Shown here: positions 31,997 to 43,612 of the stretch, one piece after another
How the letters are laid out: each line of letters opens with the position of its first letter
Numbering within the stretch: position 1 is the stretch's first letter
Origin: Ophiobolus disseminans
Taxonomy: Eukaryota; Ascomycota; Dothideomycetes; Pleosporales; Phaeosphaeriaceae
Reading direction: 5' to 3'
Length of the DNA stretch: 64,000 nt
Assembly (NCBI GenBank): GCA_010093685.1
Contig: MU006222.1
Span: 1,034,147 to 1,098,146, forward strand
The notes under the pieces: generated by a model
What the model was told of the DNA's origin: nothing
Databases searched by the model: none
Seen by the model: the letters and a program-made list of their open reading frames with translations, nothing else
Position numbers and translations under genes: made by a program

Positions 31997-34900
31997 ATGA
32001 GACCCACCATCCAATTCCTGTACCTTACAACCCTCATCAGCAATGTAGTAGCCATCGGCCAACCCATAAGTCTCGCGTTTACCGCCAGTACTGGAGGCCT
32101 TAGACTCGGCGGTAATGGCTCTGCACCAACAATCGTAATTGACTCCAAAGACTGGCCCGGGGTTACACGGGCAGGAAACGATTTAGCAAACGACTTTGGC
32201 CTGGTGACTGGAACGAAAGCAAGGGCTACTACAAGCACGACAGGACTTTCCAATGTGCCTGTTATAATCGCTGGTACCGTTGGAAAATCACCAATTATTG
32301 ACAATCTAATTGCTTCGAAGAAGTTAGATGCATCAGCTATCAAAGGGAAATGGGAGTCATTTACCTCCCAACTAGTATCAAATCCAGCGGAAGGAATAAG
32401 CACAGCTTTAGTCCTGGCAGGCAGTGACAAGCGAGGTACCATATACGCCATCTACGATATCTCCGAACAGATTGGCGTTTCTCCTTGGTACTGGTGGGCG
32501 GATGTACCACCTAAGAAGAAGACAGACATTTACGCACTCCCAACCGTGAAGACTCAAGGATCACCTTCTATCAAGTATCGGGGAATCTTTCTCAATGACG
32601 AGCAGCCTGCTCTCACGGGATGGGTCAAGGCGAACTATGGGAAATACGACTCGCGATTTCACGCCAAAGTGTTCGAACTCTTACTCCGCTTGCGCGCAAA
32701 CTATTTTTGGCCAGCAATGTGGGATGCGAAGTTCCACGTTGACGACGCCAAAAACGGGCCATTGGCGGACGAGATGGGCATTGTGATGGGAACGTCGCAC
32801 ACAGAGCCCATGGCACGCGCTGATAAGGAGAAAGTGAAACCTTGGGATTGGAAGAGCAACCAGAGTGGGTTGAAGAAGTACATGCAAGACGGCGCAACAC
32901 GAGGGAAGGACTGGGAAACAGTTTGGACGCTGGGGTAGGATGCTATATGAGCGTTCCATTGCTGGATGCTTACTTCATGTAGTATGCGTGGAGATGGCGA
33001 TACTGCGAGTCCGACGCTCGATGCGAAAAGCCTTGTCGATGTCATCAACTACCAACAATCGATCCTCAAGACCACACTCGAGACTACTGATCTTTCGAAG
33101 GTGCCTCAGATGTGGTGTGTCTATAAGGTAGAGTTCATTCTGCTCGTGCTGCTTTTTGCTTACATGTCGACAGGAAGTCGGCGGCTACTACCAAGCCGGC
33201 ATGAAAATCCCGGACGACGTCACCATACTCTGGACTGACGACAACAGTGGCAACATTCAGCGCTTGCCCATTCCAAGTGAAGTTAACCGTGAAGGTAAAG
33301 CCGGCATCTATTATCACTTTGACTACGTCGGATCTCCACGGTGTGTAGGCTAGCACCATTGACCACAATTAAGCTAATAATTCAAGGAACTATAAGTGGA
33401 TCAACACGATCCAGCTGTCTAAAACTTGGGAGCAGATGCACCTTGCTTGGCAACGCAACGCTACGGAGATTTGGGTTGTCAATGTAGGAGACTTGAAACC
33501 CTTGGTCAGTACATCGAATCCGCGTGCCGGATCAGTTAGACTAACCCCCCAAAAGGAACTGCCAATCTCCCACTTTTTAGACATGGCCTACGACATGTCG
33601 TCCTTCACTTCACCAGCCAGCACAGACCCGTGGCTCGCCTTGTGGGCAACTCGAGAGTTCGGTTCTAGCGTCGCAACGGGTACTGCAGAAGCCATGGCGA
33701 CCTATGGAAAGCTCATCATCCGCCGCAAGTATGAACTACTCAACCGAACGCCCTTCATGCTCAGTACTACAAACTATGATGAGGCCGAGAACGTACTTGG
33801 TGAATGGGCTGCTCTGCAAAACAAGGCCCAAACACTCCACGACTCCCTCGATACCGCTACGCAGGTCGCCTTTTTCGAGATGGTGTTACACCCTATCATT
33901 GCTGGAAGGGTCGTTCAACAGGTCTATATCAATGCCGCACGGAACAGCGCTTACGCTGCTCAGAAACGCATGAGCACCAACACACTCGCCGACGACGTCA
34001 AAGCAGCATATGCCCAGGACGGTGTCATTCAAAAGCGATATCACGGCCTTTTGAACGGGAAGTGGAATCATATGATGGATCAGCTCCATTTCGGATATGA
34101 TAACTGGCAAGATCCTTCTCGGAACTCCATGCCTAGCGTCAAGACAATCGGTACCACAGCACCTTCCACGGGACTTATGGGTGTCTCAGTACAGAATAGT
34201 GCTGCGTCTGCGCCTGGTGATGCAGCGCCGACATTGGCGGGCATGGATCCGTATACTTCGGAAAACCGCACAATCGACATTTATGCGCGAGGCTCTGGAT
34301 CGACGGACTTTAGCATCTCTTCGTCTGCCTCCTACATCAACTTAACACCAAGTTCGGGAACCGTGAGCTATCCCTCGGGTACCTCCGATGTCCGCGCTCT
34401 CATCGCAGTCGATTGGGCTGCCGCACCGAGTGATTTGAGCACAGCCAGCATAACTATAACACCCAAGTCCGGCACCGCAGTCAAACTTTCCCTGCCCTTG
34501 AACAACTTCGCCGTCCCGGCTGGATTCAGAGGCTATGTCGAGTCCAATGGCGCAGTCGCGATAGAAATGCAGCACTACACTTTTCGAAAATCTGGGTCCG
34601 GCGGTGCACAGTTGGAAGTCATACCAAATTACGGACGCACGGATTCTGGCTTAACGCTCCTCCCCGTAAGTGCAGCGACGCAGAGTACTGCTACAGGTCC
34701 AAAAATAGTGTATACTTTCTTCTCCACTACTGCCTCCTCCTCCGGAAAAGTCTCCGTATACCTGCCGCCTTCATTCAATGTCGCGCCGTCCACACCCCTG
34801 AAGTATGCCATCGCCATTGACAACGGTACACCAACAATTGTCACACCCGTTCCTTCAGCGACGCTGGGCGCTATGCCGACTGGATGGGAAGACAGCGTCG

Positions 34901-35073
34901 TGAATGGCGCGAGGGTGGTGAGTACGAATATCGGGAAAGTGGATGCTGGGAAACATGAACTGAGTCTGTGGTTGTTGGAGCCGGGCACGGTGGTGCAGAG
35001 AATCGTTGTGGATCTGGGTGGTGTGAAGAGTAGTTATTTGGGCCCGCCGGAGAGTGGGAGAGTAGGGTTGTGA
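31997..35073 (+). CDS. Secreted glycoside hydrolase family 115 alpha-glucuronidase
   Basis: Five exons (31997-32934, 32983-33127, 33174-33340, 33387-33504, 33556-35073) encode 961 residues, the usual length for GH115. Introns show GTAGGA, GTAGAG, GTGTGT and GTCAGT donors; the fourth is 51 nt, stopless and in frame. A signal peptide is present (MRPTIQFLYLTTLISNVVA). Family motifs include ISEQIGVSPWYWWADVPPKK, KYRGIFLNDEQPALTGWVK, RLRANYFWPAMWDAKFHVDD, MGIVMGTSHTEPMARADKE and, across intron 4, GDLKPLELPISHFLDMAYD. The C-terminal third is beta-rich, matching the GH115 C-terminal domain. Enzymes of this family cut 4-O-methyl-glucuronic acid from internal and terminal xylose of xylan, so it likely serves in plant cell-wall breakdown outside the cell. 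No other carbohydrate enzyme lies nearby. Confidence 0.93.
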
Positions 35074-35284
35074 GGGTGTAGGAGGATAGTGTACTTGGTT
35101 GATAACTTGGAGTATGCTTAACATCCTACAATCTTTAAGTGTTAGCAGAGTAGTGGGTTTCTAACATCAGTCGCTAACTCACTGTCTCGAAAGGCTTCCA
35201 AGGCTCGATATCCTGTTCAACCTAAGATACATCTAATATCTCATCCAATCTGCGCTGAAAAGCACTGAGTTCTGTCCTGGAAAT

Positions 35285-36170
35285 TCAAACATAAAGTTCT
35301 GTTCCATGGAAGGATGTTGACTTTGCGCGCGACGAGGAACTAGGCTGGAAAGTGAGTTTCAGCGGACTGAATGCGCGCGGCTCGACAAGCGCTAGATTAC
35401 CCGCCTCTTTCAATGCGCTCAATTCGACTCTATTCAGCTGCAAGATGTACCTAGCGATGGTGTATAAAAGAGAGACCCAGCCGCAAGACATTGAGAAACA
35501 TGATACTACTATCATAGTAGAGTACGTATCATTCTTGTACCGACAATAAGAACCGTCGTCACAGCGGTTAGTGGAACGAAGACTTCCATCCATGTGAACC
35601 AATGCAGTGGTCTGACTTCGGTGTCGATCCAGGCAGTACCTTTGGCCAAACTTCTGTAGGTACTTCCAAGAAAGTGCTGATTCTTCGCGAAGAAATCCAA
35701 AAGATCGTGTGTCTCCATATTGGGTGAGTGAGATACTAGGTAAACGAGGTGAGCTTTCGAGCATCGACTTTCACGAATTGGCGCATCAATACACTAGGAT
35801 GCTTCCAAGCAGATATGATGTAAATGGAACTATGCGCAGAAGTTGCCGCAAACGTTCATATTTGCCGTTGCTCATTGGGTAAATCATTTGCTCGGTCAAC
35901 TGCTCGACTTCTTCCACCTTTGGTACATTGCTGCCGGGGACACAGAGGGGATGACTCCGATGTTTCATGCTGCCCTTGAGACCTGCGTTCTGGATTTAGT
36001 GTAGAGTCAATGTGCCAGAATACGCAAATATATAGTACAATACCTGGGTAATTCCCGGAGGCGAAAAGGCCAGAGAGCGGTCACTAAACGGTGCGACGGC
36101 GAATGAAGCGATGACTCCAAGTGCGGGTGCCAGAATGTGCCGTGTTTCTCTCACCTCACACGTTTGCTCC
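35285..36170 (-). pseudogene. Possible decayed membrane-protein gene
   Basis: On the minus strand, an exon-like stretch (about 36163-36042; ETRHILAPALGVIASFAVAP) can be joined in phase through a GTATTG donor and an AATCCAG acceptor to a second (from about 35994; NAGLKGSMKHRSHPLCVPGS, and VPFTSYLLGSILVY). It then meets a TGA, and coding-like text continues in other frames (WFTWMEVFVPLTAVTTVLIV). The text looks like protein but needs shifts or extra introns to join. I cannot name a family. It may be a remnant or a gene with several introns that I could not resolve. Confidence 0.3.
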
Positions 36171-36934
36171 GTTTGTTTCAGGTTGCGCTATGTGTGACGG
36201 AGAATTGTTTGCATTCTTTGTCTTGGGCTAATCGTATCGCGTCCCCCTCAATCCAAGGAAAGGCACCGTTTTGTGCTCCCTCCTGTGTCTCAAATTTGGT
36301 ACCCCACGGTACTGGTAAGAAATTTCAGGATTCATTATGTGTGGTCAGGGCTCTTTTGCGTAACACTTCAATATGTATGAACCTTGCTTAGGTCTTCCAT
36401 TTTCAGTGATTTTGTGTTGGATATCAGCACTAATGTTTTAGTTGTCGGCCCCCATGCATTTGAATTCGAAGCTCGCCTATTATCTATCGCTGTGGCTACT
36501 GTACCCGCTGACAGGTGCCCATACCTTGTAGAGGTCTATGCTGCCCCAACCACGTTATCAATAGGCTCAAGAAGTTATTGTGCATGTCCATGATTGAGTG
36601 ATCCAAGAGCAAAGACTGATTACCTAGCCTGGCCATTCTGATCGACGCCTCTGATATAAGTAACCTTCGAAGTACCTAGGTAGCTATCGCGAGACATAAT
36701 CCACTTACGCAAACAACGAGCAACACTATAGTTTGTCTTTCTTAAGGCAAAACCTATATTTCTGTGGTATTGTAGGATACAAGATAACCTGCAGTACCTG
36801 CCTGGGTATCGGCGCAAAAAGCAACCCGCGGGGGCCTCCCACCCTCTCAAGTTGCTTTCACGTGCCGTGATACCGTAACCGATTCTCCATTGTCCCCATG
36901 CCCTATTTCGCGTGAACCAAGATCACCCTCATCT
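36171..36934. other. Intergenic region
   Basis: AT-richer than the flanks. Frames on both strands have no recognisable content. Confidence 0.45.
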
Positions 36935-37862
36935 CTAACATAGTCGAGTTAGCGGGCCGTGGTTGTACTCGAAAGCTTGAACAATTCCTATGAGATGCGA
37001 GAGAGCTCTTAGGACTACAAGCACATGAAAAACCTGATTTGAGCTGCCCAAAATATCGTAGTTACCAGGCCGTACTTTCTCAGGGTACTTGAAGACGTAT
37101 ATCCCCGCACCAGAGATATAGAAGACTATCTTTAATATGAACCATCCCCAACCCATCTGACTGTGCGCTTGTTTGATGCCGAGTTCGGTGGCTGCGAAGT
37201 TCATTGGGAAGAACCCAGATATGCCCAGCGAAAGGAACATGATGGTGCGGAAATGCCTCCAATCAGGTGTGCGACAGTAAGGGACAAGGCAGAAAATTGC
37301 GCATATAGTTGACAACGAAGTTATCTAGCGAGAACTAACTGAGAAGAGTGATCGATGAATCTTTGGCAGGTGTGGTATGGACACGTACCATGATCAGGTA
37401 AAACTGTGAGACTGTTCGTTGACAGTAGAACCCATAATATACTCCAGGCACCCAGCTACCAGCAATTAAGCACAGTATTCCAAGGAAATCAAGGACCAGC
37501 CATTGGTCATAAATAGCCTTGGAATGATTCAACAATTTGTGAAATGCGGAAGACAAGCTAAAACAAGCGAAGACGCCGGCGAAGTAAGCCGAAAAGACCA
37601 TGACATCCTCGTTTGTCGCCGTGGGACATCGTCCGTAGAGACTATCTCGTAATGCACAAGCTAGGAGACCAAAGAGACACAGCCTGAATAGATGCGTATA
37701 TATGTTGACAGTCTGGTTGTGCAGGTAAAGCAAGCTTTGTATCGATTTGGCGTAGGAAGTTGTTGAAGGACGGTAGCCGCTTAAAATGTATTTGCTATTC
37801 TGCTGCCACAGTGGAAGGTCTTTGGGGTGGAGTAAAGAGTCGGGTGCGGTGTGATTGCGCAT
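36935..37862 (-). CDS. PAQR/adiponectin-receptor-like seven-helix protein (IZH family), altered motif
   Basis: Exons on the minus strand are 37862-37389 and 37324-36935, 287 residues; the donor is GTACGT and the acceptor TAG. The family signature starts with LHNQTVNIYTHLF (residues 47-59), where most members have HNETxNIxTH, so Glu is replaced by Gln50. SLSSAFHKLL holds the conserved His108, and DQWLVLDFLGI the conserved Asp. Near the C-terminus PEKVRPGNYDILGSSNQVFH corresponds to the usual SHQxFH, so the first zinc-ligand His is Asn254 while His258 remains. Known members bind zinc and act as ceramidase-like hydrolases or regulate sterol, lipid and zinc balance in membranes. Loss of a ligand suggests weak metal binding or loss of hydrolase activity. 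Seven hydrophobic segments are present, so it is not truncated. Confidence 0.85.
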
Positions 37863-38267
37863 GGTGAGGATTTTGAATCGGCCGGGAGCTCAAATTTAGG
37901 TTCCTGATCTGAATAGGTGAGGCTCTGGGCAGGACCTGTATATTTTCGGTCGCTGGTTTCCTGATACAATTTGGACCGGTACCTTTAAGGTGTGCTTTGA
38001 GTGGCAGTAGTGAATTTGAGAATCGATGGAAGCAAAGGTGATGTTCTAGGTAAACTTCACCTACGACGTCATCCGGCCTGAGGAAGTGAGAGAAACAAGA
38101 GGCGGCAGCGGATGTGAGAGAAATAAGAGGCGGAAAAGGAAGTGAGGGTAGGGTCCAAGTATACGTATGACTCAAAGATAGCGATAGTGAGTGGGGTTCA
38201 TGTTACACAATTCGTGCAAGATCAAACGCAGCACCTGCATTCGTTTGAATAAAGTAGCCGCTCTCTG
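37863..38267. other. Intergenic region
   Basis: Promoter side of the PAQR gene and downstream side of the truncated reductase. I found no missing C-terminal half of the reductase here. Confidence 0.5.
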
Positions 38268-38726
38268 CTACCAAACACTACTCAAAGTCCTCAACAACCT
38301 CGTCCATGCCAGTCCGCTGGCTTTGATGTAGCCCTCGATGAGCTGGTGCCAGACGAAATGTGGGTCGGTGCAATCCCACTCGCCAAAGATGCCCAGGTGG
38401 ACGATGTGTTTGACTCCTGCTTTTACGGCGGCATCCACGAATGTCTTGCTTTGCGTAAGCATCGCTACGGTGTATCCGGTCAGCAGGAATACGCGATCTA
38501 CGTTGGCCAGGGCGAGGGCGAATGTTTGGGGATTGTCCAGGTCTGGGTGAACGGCCTCTTTCCCCACTTGACGCATCACTTCCACTGCTTCTTGTCGTCG
38601 AGAACATAGGCGAAGGTGAACATCTGAGGATTGCTCGAGGTCTTGGACTATCAGTTTTCCGATTTGGCCCGTTGAGCCCAGGACCAGGATGGTTGGCTTT
38701 TTCGCGGAGACGTCAATAGTGTTCAT
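38268..38726 (-). CDS. Truncated NmrA-like NAD(P)-binding protein
   Basis: The frame encodes 152 residues with ILVLGSTGQIGKLIVQDLEQ (the dinucleotide-binding GxTGxxG), then NVDRVFLLTGYTVAMLTQSK and FVDAAVKAGVKHIVHLGIFG. These are the N-terminal features of NmrA/azoreductase-like atypical SDR proteins, which normally run to about 280-300 residues. Here the frame ends SGLAWTRLLRTLSSVW, exactly where the family normally continues with its substrate domain. So the second half is missing. It could be a relic or a short product that still binds NAD(P). It has a plausible ATG start (MNTIDVSAKKPTI). Confidence 0.65.
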   Translation of the reverse strand: MNTIDVSAKKPTILVLGSTGQIGKLIVQDLEQSSDVHLRLCSRRQEAVEVMRQVGKEAVHPDLDNPQTFALALANVDRVFLLTGYTVAMLTQSKTFVDAAVKAGVKHIVHLGIFGEWDCTDPHFVWHQLIEGYIKASGLAWTRLLRTLSSVW

Positions 38727-39124
38727 TCGCTTCTATCTCTAGAAAGCAGATAGTGATCTGAGTCTTGACGGTTGTGACAGGAAACGCTTCAAGAGGAGCA
38801 AGAAAGCGCATTTACAACCAAGATGAACATCGCTCCTGCTTTATAGGATAGACGACCGCATCTACTGACCGCGATGCTGAACGTGGCACTGAACCAAACC
38901 GAAAGAATTATGAATTAGTAAGATGCGTGCAACAGCGGAGTGAACGGCCACCATAGGCGTCATGCCCGCTGTTTTCTAATCGCGACCTCGGGATCTCGGT
39001 GGCGATCGACGATGAACGCCCGGGCAATCGACCTGATCGGCGGCACGTCCCGCTTCAACACTTTCACACACAAGCTTTCGCCATCCAACAAGATGGAACT
39101 CGCAATCCCTACTCGTCTCCGCTA
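38727..39124. other. Intergenic region
   Basis: Short plus-strand frames occur but no supported gene. Part may be an eroded N-terminus of the kinase remnant that follows. Confidence 0.4.
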
Positions 39125-39274
39125 AAGCCCTCGCACGCAACACACGAACTAACTAAGGATGTTAAGGCCTTCGAGAGCTACACTACTGGAGGCTATTACC
39201 CTATCTACCCCGACGACAAACTCTCCTCATCGCGTTACTTTATTGTACACGAGGCCACGGCACTTCTTCTATGA
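39125..39274 (+). pseudogene. Remnant of an SRPK-type protein kinase
   Basis: The frame reads KAFESYTTGGYYPIYPDDKL then SSSRYFIVHEA before unrelated sequence and a TGA. Fungal SR-protein kinases begin their kinase domain with a block like E.Y..GGY.PV..GD...RY.I..KLG.G.FSTVW. Here the block stops just before the glycine-rich loop, which is absent. No other kinase motif is seen in the next kilobase. The fragment is most simply a truncated pseudogene. Confidence 0.45.
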
Positions 39275-40056
39275 CACGGCTAGCACGTATGTTTCGTGTT
39301 ATCTTTCCTCTGTCTGATCCCCTTCCAGATTCCGAGGCTGTGTTCTGCCGCCTGTTACCGCCTTCTTCTCAAGGGTTTTCGTGTCCGCCCGCACCCTTCA
39401 GTCCTATGCCCCATGCTGTGCACTCCACCATAATGCCTAATACCGCTTCTATGCCCGTACGTAAACGAGATCCTGATCGCATTGCTTGCATCTTGAGGAT
39501 CATTTCTAGACGACTGATATTCGTCCAACAACCTTGGAAGAGAACGATTGGTTGTTGAGTACGCCACACGGCTACTGTGCCGCGGCCGCCTCGCGAGGTC
39601 TTGGATCATACGAGGCTGAGTGCGGAATTTAAAGCCTATGAGTAGGTGAGATGAGAATTAATCAAAAGCATAGAGACGCTGTATTAAAGTAGATCCATAT
39701 ACTTCAATTCAAAAGAGTATAGCAGATTGAATCGTGTGGGAAGAAATTAGGAGCTTCCCTTGCCTGCGGCAAGACAAATCCCGAGCCCTGCAGCCACATC
39801 CAAATGGAGGCAATCATCCTTGGACCCCACGCAGAAGACAACAGCCGTTAGCGAGCGTGCAGGAGAGGATGGTTAGCGAGTGCGCAGTAGAGGAGCGTCA
39901 TACGACAGGCTCGGCAGACCGAGATGGTACCTTCTTGGGTACTAGTCAAAACTATTGACATCCAGCCTTCCCCTTGAGTATCTGTCCATCCTTATCTCGT
40001 CCTCTTCACGCATTCCACTCATTTCGTCCGGATTACTCGCGTGGTTTCAGTTCGTT
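39275..40056. other. Intergenic region
   Basis: No supported gene. The right end is the presumed promoter and leader of the DUF3176-like gene. Confidence 0.45.
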
Positions 40057-42042
40057 ATGATGAAGTCCAAGAACGTCGTTTACCCTTCTGAGTTGACGGA
40101 ATTAACACCAGAACGAGGCGATGAGACTGCAAAAGGCTCACGACAGCTACTCCGATCAATCCGTGCAGCAGATTGGTGGGTATGGGAGATACTCAGCCTT
40201 GTTGTTTCGGCCATCTCGCTGGCTGCTATCGTCCTCCTCTTGTCAACATTGAACAACAAACCTCAGCCTCTGTGGGCTTCCACTGGACGGTATTGCATAG
40301 CGGTACCTGGAACTGATCAAACCGTATGTCGTCGATCGGGAATCACTGTCAACTCAGTCGTATCGTGGCTTGGAACGCTGGCAAGAGTTTGTCTGCTCGT
40401 ACCGCTATCAAATGGTCTTGGCCAGTTGAAGTGGTCTTGGTTCAGCGATGGAAAAGCCAGGACTCTTGCAGATCTCGATACCTTCGATGCAGCATCTAGA
40501 GGTCTGACTGGAAGCATGCAGCTTATATGGCTGTTGAAAGCAAGGTTGGCTCTCACAACGACTCTTCTGATGAATGATGCAAGTGTTGACCCTATCCAAG
40601 ATATCTTGCAGCTTTTGGGGCTCTTGGCATGATCATAAGCATTGCTTTTGACCCGTTTGTACAGAACTTAGTCGGCTATCATACGAAGCTTGTCTTAGTC
40701 CCGGGCCAGTCCGCGTTTGTTGCTAATAGCAATAAATATCAGGCGCAGACTTACGCTACTAATAATTGTATGTAAGATCTGTAACACATCAACAAGGAAA
40801 GTCGTTATTAACCTGCTGCCAGATATTATAATCAACCCTAGTCTCAAAGCTAGTATATTCAGCGCACTGTACAGCTATGACGCTCGACGCGCGTGGTCAG
40901 AACCCTACCACGTTTGCGGTACAGGCGACTGCACATGGCCACCAATAGCAAGTATAGGCATATGTACGTCATGTTGGGACACCACCGCCTCAGTGAAGAA
41001 AGACTGCGTTCCTCCAAGGTCACCGTCCGAATATAATTTGAATTGCTCATTGTCACTCTCATCTTCGGGCTCCTCCGGAGATTTGACGTACCTACCCGAA
41101 GTAAGCCTATCGTACAGGTCTGGGGAAGGTATAACTCCTAATGGCAAATTCTTCGCCATATCGAGCACCGGAGGAAAGGCCGACACAAGACCCCGCAAAG
41201 TCGCATCTATTTATGTGGACCTCAATCAACAGGATTTGTCAAACGGGAAGAAAGGACACGATTCAGAGCCTGCATTCAAGTCTTCGAGATGCACCATAAG
41301 CCCATGCATCCAAAGCATACAATCTACATACAAGCAAACCGATCAAACTCCTTATCAAGAGAAATTGCTCAAGTCCTGGACAGCGGAAGATCTTACGCCG
41401 AAGCCCCTCTTGAGCAGTGTGCTTCCAGCACCCACTGCTCCAGAATACGGACTGTTCGGCAACCAAACGTATAGCATCGAGGCCTTAACGCACTCAGGTT
41501 TATTCAACTTTCTTGGTGACACACTCAACGGTTACTACGAACGTTCGGGCGGAGACTACTACAAATATCCGTGGAGCGACAACGACAACGACGCCGTATT
41601 TGCCCTTTGGCATGGCAACTACACGGGTTGCGCAGAAGCATACAAAGACAACCGCGTTTCCTGCGGCCTCGACTTCGCCGCAAAAGCCATGTCAAAGACC
41701 TTCCGCGACGCAGCCTACATCGCCAACGGCACATATGGCAACGGCGACGCGTTCGCATCAGTCATACACGTGAACGTCACATGGTATTGGATGACGCTGC
41801 CGGTCCTCATGTGGATTTTCGCATTCACAACGTTCTTAGGCATGGTGTGGAAGGCTAGTGAACCTGGATCGAAGACGTGGAGAAACAGTGTTTTGCCGAT
41901 GGTCTTCATGAGCGTGGAGGAAGGGGGCGAAGATAGGGTGGTGCGGGATGCGTCGGTGGAGCAGGGGGCGCTCAAGAGACGGGCCGAGGCGCTGAGAGGT
42001 GTGATGGATGTCAGTGAGAGAGGTGTGAGGTTCAAGATTTGA
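40057..42042 (+). CDS. DUF3176-like fungal integral membrane protein
   Basis: Exons 40057-40544, 40601-40767 and 40823-42042 encode 624 residues. Intron 1 has a weak GTTGGC donor and CCAAG acceptor, but joins WLLKAR to YLAAFGALGMIISIAFDPF, which matches the family. Intron 2 has GTATGT and CCAG. Conserved features: WWVWEILSLVVSAISLAAIV as helix 1, GITVNSVVSWLGTLARVCLL and LSNGLGQLKWSWFSDGKARTL, DLDTFDAASRGLTGSMQLIW, then a large extracellular region with Cys pairs (CGTGDCTWPPIASIGICTSC) and several N-glycosylation sites, and a final helix near TLPVLMWIFAFTTFLGMVW. Members are numerous in Pezizomycotina. Function is unknown; a cell-surface location is inferred. Confidence 0.85.
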
Positions 42043-42852
42043 TGAAATTGAGTGGTATGGACGAGATGAATGTGGCTCCTGAACCTGAGCCGAGCTCTAG
42101 CGTGAGGGTTGTGTTGTTATACAGACTTGAGAATAGATAATATGCGCAGGGGGTGAGGAAATCTAGGGATGCAGAAATGGGGTGGACCGGCGTTCAAATC
42201 AATCAAGCACGATCTACAACACAAAAAACATTAAAAATCTCAACTGCTTCTTAGTCCTCATCTCGCAAACAGAGTCCACAGAGCGTCTATTTTATCACCA
42301 TCACGTGCACCTACCTCTAAAAAAATTCACGACCCACAAAAAAGAGCCCGCCCCAGCACCAGCAGAAAGACAAAAACATACAACAGCGGGTATTCGCCAG
42401 TGGTCACCCACCTGACTACTAATCCGCCGGTATCCTGCTTGATTATAGCAGAGCAGACGGGATGCAATATTCTCAAGATCCTATGGTCGTATGTGGAAGA
42501 TTGAGATCGTGAGGAATCCATATAGGTGTGCTGTAGTTTATCTCCCGAGCATCGACATGAGCCTAGCTTAGCACGTGTGCTGTGTGGATGGGGAGCGTGC
42601 CTAGGTTCGATTGGGTATTGCGAGAGTGTTTGAATTGTTCAGGGTGCCTTGAGATGGAAAAAGGCTTCATGAGAGTAGTTGATGCGATGTGCGATGTTCA
42701 GAAGGCCCTGAGATGAAAGTGTCGCATGTTTTCTTCAAGGTACTTACATGTGGAAGTACCTTGGGAAGTGTGACTAGTCCTCCGAATGAAACACCTTAAC
42801 TCCTTATACGCCGACCCGATGGCATTGTAAACACCCCAAATAAAAGACACGT
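42043..42852. other. Intergenic region between convergent genes
   Basis: 3' flanks of the DUF3176-like gene and of DID2. Nothing recognised. Confidence 0.5.
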
Positions 42853-43612
42853 TCAGTTCCTCAGCGCACGCAGCCGCTCCGTAAACGCCTCCTCTTCCAG
42901 CTCGGTCGGTCCGACCTTTGTCTTCGCGGGCGTCGCCTCCTGGAGGTCTTGCTGCAGATCGACCCCAGCCTTGTCCGCCGCCTGTGCCATAAGACGATCC
43001 ACGTCTTCCTGCGGTGTGCCGACTGCGGTTGCGGAGGAAGTGATGTCCGAGTAGAGTTCGGTTGCGGAGTCGACGTTTTCGAATTGCTTCTCAAAGTCGA
43101 CCATGACGCCGGCGATCTACGGCTATATTAGCACACCTCTTATACTCCAACATTCTCCGGTCAAGAGGGTTCCATGACGCACCCTCTCAGGACTCATCGA
43201 CTTCATCGCGACGTCCAAACTTCGGTTGACCTTCATCATGTTCCCTGTAATCTGGCGCATGGTTACGGCGGTCTGTACGCGGCCGGCGACGGCATCGACG
43301 CGGGAGGAGAGTTTTAGGAGGTTGAGCTTCTCGTTTTGCTTGCGGACGGCGTTCTGGGCGTATATGCGTGCAATGTCGCCGTGGCCCTGCTTCATAGCCT
43401 GTAGACGTTGCATTAGCACTCATTTTCCTCCTTGATACCGCATCCCGCGCACCTTTTCAAGCTTTGTCTTCTCCGCTTGCTCCTCCTTGCCAGCCTTGAG
43501 CGCCTGCCTGTTCAGCGACTTCGCCGTGAACTGTCCAACATTAGCATCATGCACGAGACTGGCGGGCGCAAGCTACCTTCAGGTTGAAGAGCGCATTCTC
43601 GAGGCCCGACAT
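42853..43612 (-). CDS. did2: DID2/CHMP1, ESCRT-III-associated protein
   Basis: Exons on the minus strand are 43612-43577, 43530-43453, 43398-43183 and 43116-42853; 197 residues, the usual CHMP1 length. All introns are phase 0 with donors GTAGCT, GTGCGC, GTGCGT and a TGCTAATG branch site twice. The product starts MSGLENALFNLKFTAKSLNR, continues AMKQGHGDIARIYAQNAVRK and MRQITGNMMKVNRSLDVAMK, and ends with the MIM1 motif ELEEEAFTERLRALRN, which recruits the Vps4 AAA ATPase. It works on endosomal membranes to disassemble ESCRT-III during multivesicular-body sorting. Confidence 0.94.
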
